A stretch of 64,000 nt of DNA, from positions 21,452,001 through 21,516,000 of the forward strand of contig NC_091049.1 in NCBI RefSeq assembly GCF_963966145.1. The letters run 5' to 3'. A program made the position numbers and the translations under genes. The notes beneath the pieces were generated by a model, which worked only from the letters and a program-made list of their open reading frames with translations, was not told where the DNA came from and made no database searches. The stretch is from Tenebrio molitor (Eukaryota > Arthropoda > Insecta > Coleoptera > Tenebrionidae). Shown here piece after piece: positions 23,274-35,924 of this stretch. Positions within the stretch are counted from its first letter, which is position 1. Each line of letters starts with the position of its first letter.

Positions 23274-23822
23274 AGGGTATTTCACGAGTGATATGAGTCC
23301 GACGGATTTGAAAATGCAACCCACAATACATTTCCAAAGTTAACGTGGTGGATATTTGTTTTTTAATTTAAGTGCAGTTTCGTAAATTTTGACATAAACG
23401 CCATTTGCTTGGTTAAATGAAATTGTGAAAAAACGAAGAGTTTTTGGGAAAATGTTTATTGTTTGCATAGTCGCACAACGGCAGAAGCATTTTATTACAT
23501 TCGCCATAAATCAGGATCATGTACGCTTTGTTTTCTCATCGTTCGAATACATTTTAATCGTCGTATTTTAACTTTTTCGTAAAGATCAGTTGTGACAAAT
23601 AAAATTATTGGAAGCAAAGCAATCATGGATTCATAATTTACTGCTTCTTTGTTAACACGATTGGCGTCAGTATTTTCACAAAAAAACCTGTTTGCAGATT
23701 GCTGTAGCAACGCAATACAAAAATCGACATTATGGCAACATGATGTGAAGGGTAAGACATATCGCATTGCCTATTCTATGAATACGTTGTAATAAATATT
23801 CAATCGCCCAAAAAACGTCATA
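23274..23822. other. Orphan CAGGGTA terminus and unassigned sequence
   Basis: TACAGGGTATTTCACGAGTG at about 23273 looks like the left end of a TA-type element, but no matching right end is visible. A 90-codon minus-strand open frame (23495-23767) within it shows no family I recognise. Confidence 0.3.
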
Positions 23823-23908
23823 AGCATCACGAATGTTAAGGACATTATACCGATCTCAGACAACAATTGTCTTCGATCGGTCTAATGTCCTTTCCGTTCT
23901 TGATACTT
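23823..23908. repeat. Fold-back M
   Basis: AAGGACATTATACCGATCTC pairs with the GATCGGTCTAATGTCCTT side around a CAATTG centre. The outer right arm (CCGTTCTTGATACTTAATAT) recurs inverted in the half-copy at 28756-28806. Confidence 0.65.
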
Positions 23909-24257
23909 AATATACTATTTTAATTGTTATTTAATAAATATTTCATTCCATTGTTTTCAAATTTTTTCTACGCATTCATTGTTCGGTTCTTCACTCATCT
24001 GACGTTGTAGATTGTTCAATATGCATTTCTTCGATGTGGAAATGTTGTTGTTACAATTCTTTTAATTACCATAGTTGAAAGAACTCTCCAAGAAAAATGA
24101 AAGGTTTAGAGAAATACCTAATCTCTTAAGTTGATTTATGCTTTGACATATCTCATTGTAGCATTGTACAACTGTTTCTTAGGTAGTTTACCACTGACAC
24201 TTAATTGCATAATATCTATTTTTCATTCATGTGCGTTGATTCCTCTTGGCAGAGTGT

Positions 24258-24445
24258 ATGAATAATAATTATAACAATAATAGCGCCATGAAATCACTAT
24301 CATTGTTGGATTAATGAAGTTAGGCAATATCAAGTGCGGTCAGTATTTGAATGAGTGACCGCCGGGGAAACTGTTTTTGATTCATTATAACTTTAATACT
24401 TTATAACTTAATTACTTGACGTCAGTGTTAAATATATTTGCATGT
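24258..24445 (+). repeat. 5S-rRNA-derived SINE-like repeat, copy 1
   Basis: The block at 24319-24373 (GTTAGGCAATATCAAGTGCG, then GTCAGTATTTGAATGAGTGA, then CCGCCGGGGAAACTG) closely follows the 3' half of eukaryotic 5S rRNA, including the internal C-box region. It is preceded by an AT-rich leader (AATAATTATAACAATAAT) shared with the other two copies, and followed by a tail with TAACTTTAATACTTTATAAC. The 5' half of 5S is absent, so this is not a functional rRNA gene. Confidence 0.7.
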
Positions 24446-24576
24446 TTAGGTCTGTTCTATTATTTTGTCTTCTTTATAAAAATGTATTTTATTTTCACTA
24501 GGGTGAAATATGTAACTACAATGTGCGGCTGCTGATTTCACTTTTTTTGATCGAGATTCAAAACTACAACATCGAA

Positions 24577-24770
24577 TAATAACAGTAAGAATAGTAACAA
24601 TTATAATTCGATCTTAGAGGTTAAGCAACATCTGGCGCTGTCAGTGCTTTGATGGATGGCCACCCAGAGAACGTTTTCTGTTGTAACTTCAATACTTACT
24701 TGATTTCAGTATTGTATGTAATCCATAATGTCGTATAAACAAATTCCCATAAATTATTATCATTACTTCA
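24577..24770 (+). repeat. 5S-rRNA-derived SINE-like repeat, copy 2
   Basis: GGTTAAGCAACATCTGGCGC and TGTCAGTGCTTTGATGGATG at 24619-24673 match the 3' half of 5S rRNA. The leader GAATAATAACAG...AACAATTATAA and a tail containing ATAAACAAATTCCCAT are shared with copy 3. Same strand as copy 1 and only about 300 bp from it. Confidence 0.7.
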
Positions 24771-25561
24771 TATCCACAGTGATAAATATGGTTGCTCCAC
24801 CACAATTTTTTTGTATTGATAACATAATTACATAACATTTGCGATTTACAATGCAAAAATTTCCGATAATAATGCGAAATCTGGAAAAGTCCACCGAATG
24901 CTTGCAGCGTTTCCACGTTGAATAGCAAGGGAAATCCTTTCGAAAAGGAATTTCTCTTATATCATGAAATATGTATTATGAATTATAAAAATCAAAAAAT
25001 CGTACCTAATAAAATTTTTAGAACAGTACTGCAAATTGTAAAAGGGTCCACATACTCGTATAAAAAGTTATAGTAAATAATTAGTGATAATAAGTCTATC
25101 GAATGGGAAACGTGGTTGTAATTATACAGTCTAGACATGTTTTGCTATATTTTTTCGTTTTCTAAATCCATTAAAAAATGAATTGTGTTTCAACAACAGG
25201 TGTGACGCAGATTCCAACAAAGTTGCGTTGGGTGTTCCCTATGACTGCTCTTATTTTGGGAACCTTTATTTTTTATTAGTGACGCTACCAAAATAATTGG
25301 ATCTTCCGTTGTGTTTACCTGAGCATTTCTTTCGACGAAAATATACAAAAGAATCTAATAAAGCGATTTGTACCAGTCATATATTATTTTGTATTCTGCA
25401 TTCTGCCGAAAACAAAAGTGATTACGTAGCTGCAGTCGAAGATTGACGAGAAAATTAAGCAGCTAAATTTAGGAATTACTATTTAAATATAATTTATTTG
25501 GATATTTTATAATAACCAAAATAAACAAAAGGTTAACTAACACACTACAAAAGTATCACAC
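24771..25561. other. No recognisable gene
   Basis: AT-rich sequence without motif-supported features. Confidence 0.35.
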
Positions 25562-25727
25562 GTTCAAATGAAAACCTGGGCTGAGTAGGTGTTGAAAAAG
25601 TAAACCATTTGTAACAGTGTAAAGTTTGAATTTCCCTCGTTTGACATGAATGACATTTGCTGATATTTGTTTCGAGAATAGGAATCCTTAGTTATTCTTA
25701 ATGTAAAACATTGCAAAGAAAGAAAAA
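25562..25727. mobile_element. MITE family J, partial inverted copy
   Basis: ACGTTCAAATGAAAACCTGG and the following 165 bp are the reverse complement of the right half of the copy at 5162-5506, with shared GTGTAAAGTTTGAATTTCC. Similarity stops at an ATG-repeat microsatellite (25728-25745). Confidence 0.75.
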
Positions 25728-26058
25728 ATGATGATGATGATGATTCAAAATGATAATGTTCTGAAAATATACCGAGTCGCGCAACGAAAACGAAACAGGG
25801 TGTTATGTGACATTGAACCTCATTCCCATTGTAAAACAATTCTTTTTTTCTCATTCTGTAGAAATGTGTGAACGTAAAATGAAATAATAAAATTTCACAA
25901 TACTTTTCTCCAAAAAATATCCTTTTTCCTGTCACTATGTTTTCACTTCTTACGTTTTGAAACGGATACTATAAGACTAAATTGTTTTATTTTCTAACTA
26001 CACAGTGTAGTAGAACGTAAATAGTTATAAATAGTTATTTATCTATTAGTTATGAAAG

Positions 26059-26092
26059 TTGATTTAACGAGGGCGTAGCCCGAGTTAATCAA
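26059..26092. repeat. Short fold-back with GGCGTAGCC tip (locus d)
   Basis: TTGATTTAAC and TTAATCAA arms flank CGAGGGCGTAGCCCGAG. The arms are much shorter than at the other nine loci; the tip is the closest to the shared consensus. Confidence 0.6.
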
Positions 26093-26472
26093 GCAAATAA
26101 GTTTTTTTGTATATCGTTGTAAGTTAAAAAAAAAGTAGGTATGCTTTGACAATCATCTCCAAGGAGATGGAATAAAATGATGCACAAAAGTACTACTTTT
26201 ACTACGATTTTTCGTTTAAAAAAGTGCTACTTTCATTACGATATGCAAAAAATGTAGTAAGATAATAATCTTCCTACTGTAAAGATATTATTTTTTGGAC
26301 AACATTTTCACATAAACTGTTACTCGAAATACACTAATAAAAATATTACAGTTTCACGATGCTTTCAACTGGTGTATCTCTTGATATCTGCTGTCTATTA
26401 TACGTGTTCTTTTCAAATTAATTTCACAAAAACACGACTGTCTCGTTTTCGTTACCTTGTATATCCGTTATA

Positions 26473-27059
26473 CAGGGTGTTTTCGAAGTTGAGGGGTTCC
26501 TCGTAACACGAGATACTATACATTATTCTTAAGAATTTTAGCCTAAATCTTTTTAGTAAAATGTTTGTATTAACGGAGATAATTGATTGTATATTTTTAT
26601 TGTTTTCTAAAATTTTAAGTCCGGTCCTGTCTATTTCTCCGCTGTACTAGATTAATAACTGACGTGGCCCAGGATGGTGTTTTTTCTGGAAATCGCTCTG
26701 CGTACTCTCTCTGGACGCCGCAACTGCATTCTGATAACGTGATAACATTGCCCATACATTAGCAACATATCTGTGAGCTCATTATTGTCGTAATGATAAA
26801 GCCATTCCGACTAATTAGATGACAACTCTGACAGTATTTTTGATTAACGTCCATGCTCATTTGTTTTTTTTTGTCAATTCTAATTTCTAACAAATCAGCG
26901 CAAATTTGAGCAGGACCGGTTTCAAAAATTTCAAAAAAATTAACTTATTGTATCTTCATTGCCGTACACATTTTGCTAAGGTGACTTTGGCTAAAACTCT
27001 TTAGAACAACGCATACTATCACATGTTAAAAGGAACACCTCAACTTCGAAAACACCCTG
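26473..27059. mobile_element. MITE family B, complete copy
   Basis: 587 bp flanked by TA. Terminal repeats are CAGGGTGTTTTCGAAGTTGA at the left and its complement at the right, differing mainly at one base of the following GAGGxGTTCCT. No coding capacity. Confidence 0.9.
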
Positions 27060-27601
27060 TATTGAGAAATGCCAAACAATTTATTATTGGTTATTTCTTA
27101 TTTTTATAACCAATTGTAGAAAAATTTGTTTTCATTGTAGTCTGAACCTGAGACTAGTTAGGTATGACGCGTATCCTCTTGTTGCGACATTAGGATTTTC
27201 CAGAAATCAATTTCGTAGAAATGGCACCGTTAAAATAATTAAACCAAAGTCCAATGAGTTTATTTTAGTAACATCTATTTTGAGTGAATATATTTCTTTT
27301 ACGAACAGTGAACCTTTTGAATCAAATTAAAGTATTTCTTTCTTGAATATCTTTGAATGAAACCATTTGACAAGGTCAATAACACTGGTATTTTTGTGGT
27401 TTAATCTTCCACACTTAAGACCGTTAACATCAGTCGTGCGACATGTTACGTCACTTTAATTAATTCTTTATCACCTATTTTGGTTAAGACCGTTATTAAC
27501 ATCATCTTCAGAGTTTCGTACAAATTAATAGTGAAATTAAATGTCATAGTGAAATCGGATAAGAATACAGGTGGTCCCGATAAAACCCACCAAAATTATA
27601 A
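27060..27601. other. No recognisable gene
   Basis: AT-rich spacer. A loosely repeated TTAAGACCGTTAACATC / TTAAGACCGTTATTAACATC pair occurs near 27415 and 27484. Confidence 0.35.
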
Positions 27602-27760
27602 TTCCAACGTCTAAAATTCATTAGGTTTGATTCATTACAAAGTAGGATTTGAAACCACAAATTGTCTACGTCCATGCGTTGAACGCTTATTTGCATGGAA
27701 TTCGCTACGACATGATCGCTAACGCCTGTTCTGATTTGTTTCTTTTTGATCACTTTGTAT
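27602..27760. repeat. Dispersed repeat L, copy 2
   Basis: Same-orientation match to 9772-9952 with small deletions. See that copy for the shared blocks. Confidence 0.65.
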
Positions 27761-28062
27761 ATGGTAAAATAATGCTTAGGAAATTAAGTTTTTGATTCAC
27801 GTTTTTTAATTTGAAGTTAAGTTGGATACTCCAGTTAGTTCTTGTTGGCTAAGTCTTTTGATTTTTGAGAAACTGTTTATTTTCTAATTAACTAATTTTC
27901 CATTCGTCAAAATCGTCGAAAATGGCATTTCCCCGCCTTGGCAGGAAATCTAAAGAGGAATTTTTAATGAAGATTTTAGATTGGCAGCACAAAATGTCAG
28001 TGTCATGAGGAATTTTTGTACAATTTTTTTGAGAGTGAAATATTGATATGGGGCAAATTTGT

Positions 28063-28190
28063 TTTGTGTATTACACGGCTAGAAAATGTTTTGCAAGTGC
28101 TCGCACTTGTGGCGCCTCGGCGGACGCCTCTGCTCCACAAACCGTGCTTGCACTTGGAAAATGGCATTTTCTAGTCTTGTGATACAAATA
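28063..28190. repeat. Fold-back palindrome (locus e)
   Basis: TTTGTGTATTACAC...CTAGAAAATG pairs with CATTTTCTAG...GTGATACAAA, and GCAAGTGC with GCACTTG-type inner arms. The apex on the minus strand is AGAGGCGTCCGCCGAG. The outer ends match those of locus f (TGATACA / TGTATCA). Confidence 0.7.
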
Positions 28191-28755
28191 ACTATTTGTG
28201 TTAAGTCTATAATCTTGTAACTTAGAAATCTATGGGGTCAGGTTTTCAAACTTTGAAAAAAAGTATCATTATTTTATTAAAAAGGAAATACAAACAAGGC
28301 AGCACACCGTACATTTGAAAACATAAGCTGGCACATTTTGGGATGATTTATTGCTCCTCAATCCTTCAAAGCAAGCTATGACCCCATAGTGTCTTTACAG
28401 GTAACCAAAGAAGTACATAATAAGAAACAAATGAAAAGCGTTTAGTAGTGATAATGATATTTAAAAGATAAGTTTTTTACATTCCCATTTTGAATGCCAC
28501 ACACTAAATGTTTTGGTGAAACTATTAACTAATTTGAAACATTTGAATATAAAATGTCTTTCACAATATTAACTGTAGATGTTTTAATTTTCATTTTTAA
28601 AATTTCGACAAAATTAACTGATATTATTCTGCAACTTTTGGGCTATTTGGAAATCCTACTTTACTTTACCCTAAAGCGATGTTCTCGATTTCAATTACCT
28701 TTAATCTATCTAAGCATTCTAAGCTATGTAAAGATTTAGGTTTTGATGTGTATTG

Positions 28756-28806
28756 GTATATTAAGTATCAAGAACGGTAAGAACATTATTCCGATCTCAG
28801 ACAATA
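28756..28806. repeat. Half-copy of fold-back M
   Basis: GTATATTAAGTATCAAGAAC followed by ATTATTCCGATCTCAGACAA joins the outer arm of fold-back M to its inner arm. Confidence 0.6.
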
Positions 28807-30439
28807 ACAAAGCAAATTAGAAGAAAATGGTCGTTAGATTCAGCTGACGTGAGAAGAAAAAAAAGTCGTTATAATTCTGATTATGTATTTACTGAATTTT
28901 TTGTAGAACAACAAATAAAAATCCATATTCAATCGAGTGTTTCGTAAAATAAATTGGTCGATCTAAAAATCATTTGATTGTCAACAAGAACTGGTTTTAC
29001 ATAAATAGGTAGTATCAAAAAAATTCAGCGCAATTTAAAGGATGTAAACAATTCTTCCTTGATTTAATAAATATCTGGATAATAAAATTGTGTTCTCATT
29101 TGAGTTAGCACGCTTCATTCTCTGAAAATTTTAATATTTATATGAGAGTCACTATGTTTTACATTACTTCCAAGGATAATACGAGCATAAACACTTAATA
29201 AATATTTAGCGCAACCTTTTCACGTTGTTATCAAGTTGAACGTGACAATATAATATGAAGTTTGAGTACATTTGTTGTAAAAATGGAAAGCCATAAAACG
29301 TGTCCAACTAGTAAACCTAGATAGACCTGCAATTTTTAAACATTTTAAGCACGTTGTACAACAGGTGTTGCAGCTAGAAAAAACATTTTTTGAACGCAAT
29401 TAAATAGTGCAACAAGACAAGTTGAAAACAAACAATCTTAGCAGGAATATGTAAACCATGAAAATGTTGTTGTTAATAATTGGAACAAAACACAATTTTC
29501 TGCCAGCATTTAAATAACAATAATAATGATTTCCTTTTTTGGGTAAAATGATAACGGGCCTTCAAATAAATTTATATTTAGAGCAACCTATGAAAATTCA
29601 ATTGTTTGCAACATTTTTCCAGCGTAGAAAATGACACAAGAAACGCCTGACATTTTAACGAAATAAAATTAGGTTAGAAAATATTTTTAATTTTTCTAGT
29701 GCATTCTCCCTGTTCCCCCTTCACGGAATATGACAATATGAAATTGGGAAAAAGCTTACTATGTAACCTGTGTAACTCCGGAGAATAATTGGTTACCTAC
29801 AAAAATTACTTTACACTGTTAACAGAATTAGAATGTTGCCTAGGCCTACTCTAAATATATATTTATTTGAAGGCCCGATACTTTGCTGCATGAAAATGAA
29901 AGTCTTATCCGAATTTTATTCGAGTACAGCACAGACATTTAGTGCACGTGTTGCACACAATTTTTTTTCTACATTGTATCTTAGTATTCTTAGTAATAAA
30001 ATGTTAGGACTCATTCTACACAGAAACGAAAATTTTCGCGTAAAAGCCGAATAACCTGAAGCTTCCAATGCCAGGCAAAAAAAAATTGTTGTATAATACA
30101 AGGTGATCAAGAAGGACTGTTTGAGTTGGTAACACTGAATTTTATTTTTAAATGGTTTTAACTGGAGTAACTTCCGGTTGTTGACGGCTTGGCGCTAACA
30201 GCTCAATCATTGATAAGTAACAGTGTCAATGTTACGTCAGATACGTCGGTCAAATAAACCAACAAAAAATATACGATATGATTATTTATTATTTTTTCCG
30301 GAAACTCAACGTGTCAGAGTAAAAATTAAAATAAATTTGAATCCTAAAACCTGTTTATGCTTTAGAACAATAAAACATGATAGATGCGTTAAGGTAGTTA
30401 GTAATGAGGTTACTGACCTGATGTGATAAAAGCAACAAT
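28807..30439. other. AT-rich gene-poor stretch
   Basis: No recognisable coding region. A possible orphan terminus, TACAAGGTGATCAAGAAGGA, lies at about 30098. Confidence 0.35.
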
Positions 30440-31640
30440 ACATGCTCAAAATATTTTCCTTCATCATAAATTCTGGCCTGCACTCTTCGGACAAAAAAAA
30501 TCTTGTATTTGCCCTGGCACAGTTGATGTTCTAGTGCTTGCCTTACAATGTTTTCATTTGCCTTTCTTACTGTACGTCAAATCCAGTTCCATTTCCTTCA
30601 TTCTACTGTGGTTCCTACTGGTTCTTGCTTTGTCTTGTTCCACAATTCGATGTTGCTGATTTTGTCTGGCCAGTGTATCTTTAGTATCTTCCTTAATGAC
30701 TTGTTCATGAAGGTTTAAATTTCTGCGTTGTCCTTTGGCAACTTTCCAGGTTTCAGCACCGTATAGCAATAAGCTTTTAACAGTTAAACATTTTGATCTT
30801 TGCGTCTGCTGAGACTACATTTGTTCTCCACATGCCTCCCAGTTGGTTGAACGCCTCTTGTGCTTTACCTATCCTTGTTAGTGTGTTTTGTGTTTTACTT
30901 ATCCTTGTTAATTTGTTAGTATTTCTGCCTTGCTTCCCCCATTTTGTTTTTGTTATTTCCTCTGCGCATGGTGTTCTCTTTTTGGTTAGTAACCACACAT
31001 CGTCGGCGAACTCGATACCTTCCAATTTCTTCTGCAATTTCTATGTTATTCCGGTTGTGTCTGTTACCTTTTTGATTATCCAATCTATTATCATAATAAA
31101 GAACAGTGTGTTTTATCATGCGTATCATCTTGGTTGACATCCCATCATCCCATATACGAGTATTCTTAGAATTGTCCACATTTGTTCTCTATTGACAGTG
31201 TCGAAGGGCTTTTCGAAGTCGAATGTTTACGCCACTTTGCCATTGTTTGGCTGTGCTAGAACTATTTTCAAGGTATATGATCTCTCCTGAAGCATCTTAC
31301 TTGAAATCCGGCTTGACTTTTCCTCAACTTTTTCCCTATTTCTGGTTTAATTATTACTAATCGTAGTAGTATTCTTGCTATTATCTTTGACACTATTGGT
31401 AGTAATGTTACTGCTTTCCAGTTGTCGCGCTTGGTGAGATGACCTTTTTTGGTATCTTTATTATTACTCCCTCGTTCGGTATTTCTTCCTTTTCCCATAT
31501 GGTATTGGACAGTGTTTGTTTGGTGTCTGCTTTTAGTAATTCTCTTTATATGATCTCCTCCTGGTGCTGTCCTATCCTTCATTTGCTTCAGTGCCGCCCT
31601 AATTTCGTCTTTGCTAATTTTTTCCATGTCTATGTCTAGG
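30440..31640 (-). pseudogene. Decayed LINE endonuclease/reverse transcriptase fragment
   Basis: Minus-strand pieces in shifting frames outline a LINE reverse transcriptase. The N-terminal fingers come first (ISKDEIRAALKQMKDRTAPG at 31560-31620). A segment with NWKAVTLLPIVSKIIARILL and LRKSQAGFQ, the RT motif-2 region, follows (31270-31450). A degenerate palm carries EGIEFADDVWLLTKK, the FADD catalytic box, at about 30990. The C-terminal signature WPDKISNIELW plus KTKQEPVGTT is last, near 30620-30690. Several frameshifts and stops interrupt it. The motif set resembles elements usually annotated as arthropod endonuclease-reverse transcriptase (RTE/CR1-like). The 5' endonuclease is not visible. 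It appears older than the Jockey-like and R4-like copies. Confidence 0.75.
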
Positions 31641-32784
31641 TCTAGCTCTAAATCTAGAAATTCTAAAATGCTTTAAGTCATTTAATAGTATTGAATGTAG
31701 CAACATCTTCTTTCTGAGAGTTCAGAAACCATAACCAAGACCATTAAGAAATGTCTGTCCCTTTTTATACTTTTTTATAAATGTGTAGTTCTTGTAGTAA
31801 AGCTTTGTCCCAAACGGGAACTATTTACCTAAGATTCATGACCTTACCTAATTTAACCGGTCTCACCTTGACATAGAATATTTCAAATTAATACATAATT
31901 AAAATTTATAAATTCTGGCCATTATTTTTCCTCTTAAACACTTGTCTCAAGGTTAAGGTAACAATCGAAGTATTTATTTATCTCGAAAATTTCCACATTC
32001 AGGATGTGACACATGAAAAACATATTTTTGTAATGACCTGATCGAACAGGTCACAATGTCAAGAAAAGTTGGTAGAATATTTGAACGTTGACGTCTGTGG
32101 GTATGAACTGCGTTATGCCAGAATAAATATACAGGGTGTCCCAAAAATGGCGTACTAACGGTGCACTACAGTGTAGAAGAGATTACCGTAAACGTCAGAA
32201 CAATGTTTAAAAAGTTCTATTGGACTTATTTGCTGATTGAAAGTGGCACTTAACAGGTCAATTATTTCGAAATATATGTATTAAATTGTCATGACAGCTA
32301 CCTCTAATGGTACATATTATAGAGAATTTAGAAGCTTTGGAAATCGAAAAAATCATTTTAAATCCACTACGGTTTCTTAAAAAGAGGGGAGAATTCGATA
32401 ACTTATCATTAACGCAGAACGGCTTTATTGTGCTTATGACGAAAAGGGAGAAATTGGTAGAAAAGCAAAGACTTGCAAATGTGAAAAGACCGCTACCACG
32501 ATTCCCAAATTTCGTTCGTGGTTTACCAGATAATCACTTTTCTGAAAATGCTGTAACTGTTGAATTTGATAATACGGTCAATGCCTTTTATTTATTCACA
32601 TGGAAAAGCATTTTTTTAAAGTTCCATGACATTGTTTCTATTTCTACGCACAAGTGATACGCATTTTATTAAAAATAATGTAATTGTCTTTTATTCTTAT
32701 GCATAGATAGATTTGCATAGTTTATGAATTAGACTTTTGTTTCATAAACAAAACTGAGTACTAGGAATCTTCATAACGTAATAG
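31641..32784. other. Orphan CAGGGTG terminus, otherwise unassigned
   Basis: TACAGGGTGTCCCAAAAATG at 32130 is a typical TA-type transposon end without a visible partner. A 116-codon open frame at 32307-32657 (plus) lies inside the presumed element but has no recognisable motif. Confidence 0.3.
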
Positions 32785-32930
32785 TTATTTGTATCACTAG
32801 ACCAGAAACGGCACTTTTGCGAGCGCGAGTAAGGTTGGTGGACCGAGGCGATAGCCGAGGCCTACAAGGCAAGTATGGGTAAAGCCGTTTCTGGACGTGT
32901 GATACACAAAATGTTTTGTGCTGACTTCTG
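32785..32930. repeat. Fold-back palindrome with CGATAG tip (locus f)
   Basis: TTTGTATCACTAGACCAGAA and CGGC pair with GCCGTTTCTGGACGTGTGA and TACACAAA. The apex is CCGAGGCGATAGCCGAGG. The outer ends are related to locus e, about 4.6 kb away. Confidence 0.75.
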
Positions 32931-35346
32931 AGGATATATGTTAAGTAAAAGTTAAACCACTTGTTTTAATAACTGGTATTAGGAACTTTTCTTGTCTCGG
33001 CAACACTTAAACATTTTTGTTCAGTTCTTTGTATTATGTTATTTGTGTAGGTATATTACTGGGATTAATCTTTCTGTGTAACTTTTGCTTCTTTGCAGTT
33101 TGTACGTTATTGAAAAATATTTTTAAGGAGCCATCCACAGAAGTGACATTGACACTTGACATGCCAACCGAAACCGATGACTCAAAATCCCTACTTTTTG
33201 CGGAACTAGACCGCCAAGACAAACTACCAAATTCCGAAAGTAGTTTATTTCGGTCTTTCTTCGAATGTCACGCTGCAGTTGTTTACAACAAGGTGTTTTA
33301 ACGTGGAAGATGAATACGATACATTTAAAGCTCTTGTTAAAAATGTAGCTTAATACAATATATTAAAATAAAAATTTGTACGTATGTATGTATTTTTTGT
33401 CTGCTTATAACCAAACAATTTCTGAACGAGTTTTGATAACGTTTTCATTAGTAATTAGAATGTTTCTGTAACTTGAGTTTTAATACCAAATCATTCACCA
33501 GCTTGAAAGACAACAAAATATTCTAAACTAGGGTTCAATGATCCAAATTTGTGACAGTAACAAGCAACCGATTTTTGTATGTGTGAAAGTTACTCCAAAT
33601 ACTTCTGACTTCATGTTAGCACACCATGACTTTATGACATTTAACACTCTTTAATAGAATCAATAGGTCTGAAGCGTCTACTGAGGTAAATAAGGAAAGA
33701 AAATTACACAGAGACATAGACCTACACAGCTGCCAGAACACACTGTGGTGAGATTATCCTTCTTTAATTAAGATTTCGTCTAAGTCGGTCAAAATTTTTC
33801 TGTTACTGCAATACCTTCTTCGTCTGCTTCTTTCTAACTAGTTCGTCGATCTAGGGAAGAGCAAATAGCCCAAAGGATGCATATCCGAAGAAATAAGGTA
33901 AGTTGAGTTGAGGTGAGTACATTTTGTAATGATTGTACTGTTTGTGGTGAATTAGGATTTTCTTCTTTAATTTTTTATGTCATTCCTAATTTCTTTTTGC
34001 TAATTTCTTTGTTAAACTTATCCGCAAAGTGATGGTCTGACTCCTTGAGGGATTGTCTTCCTCCGGAGATTCAAAAGACTAACGATACGAGTATATTATG
34101 CATTTTTTTATGAAACTATTTCAAGAAGATCTATTTCTAACTATTGAGTACTAAACAGTAGTATATTACACTATAAGTGATGAAAGTGAGTGAGGATAGT
34201 ATTGCGAGTTGAAAAATCGCACTTTGATCCTGAATTGTGTATAATATTTTTTCCAACATCGCTTATGGAAATGAGTCTCAATTTTAAATTTCTTTATAAT
34301 TATTTTACTCCCCTATTTTTTGAATTTTCCGGATGTGCAGTTACAGTTAATGCAAATAACAGTGTTTTAAATTTTTATATTAATAAGTAGGTAGTAGATT
34401 GTTAATGTAGTAGATTGTTAAATAAATTTTCCTCACTAGTGAGTTTACTTTCTCCATTTTCCTCACTAGTGATGCAAACGCCTATTTCCCTCTTTAAATT
34501 GGCTGATGGAAGTATCGATGTTGGAAAAAAGATATTATAATAACATTTTTAAACCTTTTTCTTTACACAAAAAGTTTTTGGTTCTAATTCAAAAGGCCCT
34601 AGTATTATGTTGTTACTGCAGGTAGCTAGTAATTTTTTTTTCACAATGCTTCAGTCACACTTAAGGGACAGCTCAGGTAAAGTGTTGTGCGGACCGTTAA
34701 CAAAATATATTAAGAGAGGTTTTAATAATAAATAGGGTAGTTCATTATATTATTAAAATATTTAAATACAAATTTAAAAATGTTTTTTTATGAACATTAG
34801 AATGTTCATGTTTTCAATCCATACATATTCAATTTCTATACTTAATTCTAAATTAGGATTCATCAATACCTAATTTAAATTTCTAATCTATACGCATATT
34901 TTTTAATTTCGCGTTTTTTGCCGTTTTTTTCAGTTTAGTGTGTGATAAAAGTTGTTCAATCAAGTTGTCCTTCACGAAAATTTAGCAGTTTAACTTTACG
35001 CTAACAACAATATATTATTATTATTAAATTTGCCCTTTTCATTTTGTAGCCATTCTTTCAAATTAATTAAGTAAATTGTTTCGTCTACATATTTTAACTA
35101 TCAACAATTCACCGAAATTCTTCAAAAAAATGGTATTAAAAAAAATGCTAACGGATCACGGTGTTCTCATTTTCCCTAACTCAGTTAAAGTTATGTTACA
35201 TAATACAATCGTTAAGGCCGGGATTATGTTCAAGGATAATGTAAACAGGTAAATATTAAGTCGTAGGAATATGTTAACACATTTGTTAACAAGTTCACTG
35301 GAACGATTACAAAGTGTCGTATATCAAGAGTCCTATGGAATTGTGT
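32931..35346. other. Mostly non-coding; weak gene-like signals near 33.0-33.4 kb
   Basis: A 94-codon open frame (33017-33301) contains a possible 48-bp intron (GTATAT at 33051 to TTTGCAG at 33098) and is followed by AATAAA at about 33367. No family is recognisable. The rest is AT-rich, with a duplicated TTTTCCTCACTAGTGA motif near 34427 and 34458. Confidence 0.25.
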
Positions 35347-35628
35347 GTAGTAGTACCGTGAGATCATTTAAATTTATAATTAAAGTAGGCTATGGCTTGT
35401 AAATCCAATACAAAATATGAAATGGGGAGTTAACAGTTGTATCCAAGCCGGGGGAGAACACTTTCAACATTTTCTGTGATTGTCAATAAAACTGTATTAT
35501 TTTCTAGTGATTTTTTTTTTAATTAAAACGATTCAACATGAGGACCTTAAACGTCAACAGTGTTGCCAATGTAATTTAAAAGCCATAGCCTACTTTAATT
35601 ATAAATTTAATGATCTCACGGTAGTAGG
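35347..35628. repeat. Fold-back V with perfect 45-bp arms
   Basis: ACCGTGAGATCATTTAAATT and AAAGTAGGCTATGGCTT on the left pair almost perfectly with AAGCCATAGCCTACTTTAAT and ATGATCTCACGGT on the right, across a 175-bp loop. Confidence 0.8.
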
Positions 35629-35924
35629 TACAGAGAGATCAACAAGAAAACAAACCAACAGTGCTACTGTATCCTTTGTTTCATCAAAACGTCTGTCTTA
35701 GCTTAATCGTACACATATGTATACTTGCTATACACAGTCGTTTTATTGGTTGCCTTTCTCTTGCAACATCTATTATTAATTAATTAATTATTAATAATTA
35801 ATTAATGCTTTGCCTACAATGATAGAACTCATTTCACTACTTATTCTGGGATAATTGTTACTTACAATTACAGGAAACATCCGTAAACATTGCCCCAATC
35901 GAAACATTTTTTCAAGGCCGAAAG

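Noticed and set aside
23495..23767. 90-codon minus-strand open frame near a CAGGGTA terminus
   Set aside because: Possibly transposon-derived, but no motif I can name supports it.
24319..24373. Functional 5S rRNA gene
   Set aside because: Only the 3' half is present, with many substitutions; treated as a derived repeat.
32307..32657. 116-codon open frame after an orphan CAGGGTG terminus
   Set aside because: No recognisable domain and no partner terminus; could be chance in AT-rich DNA, so not called as a gene.
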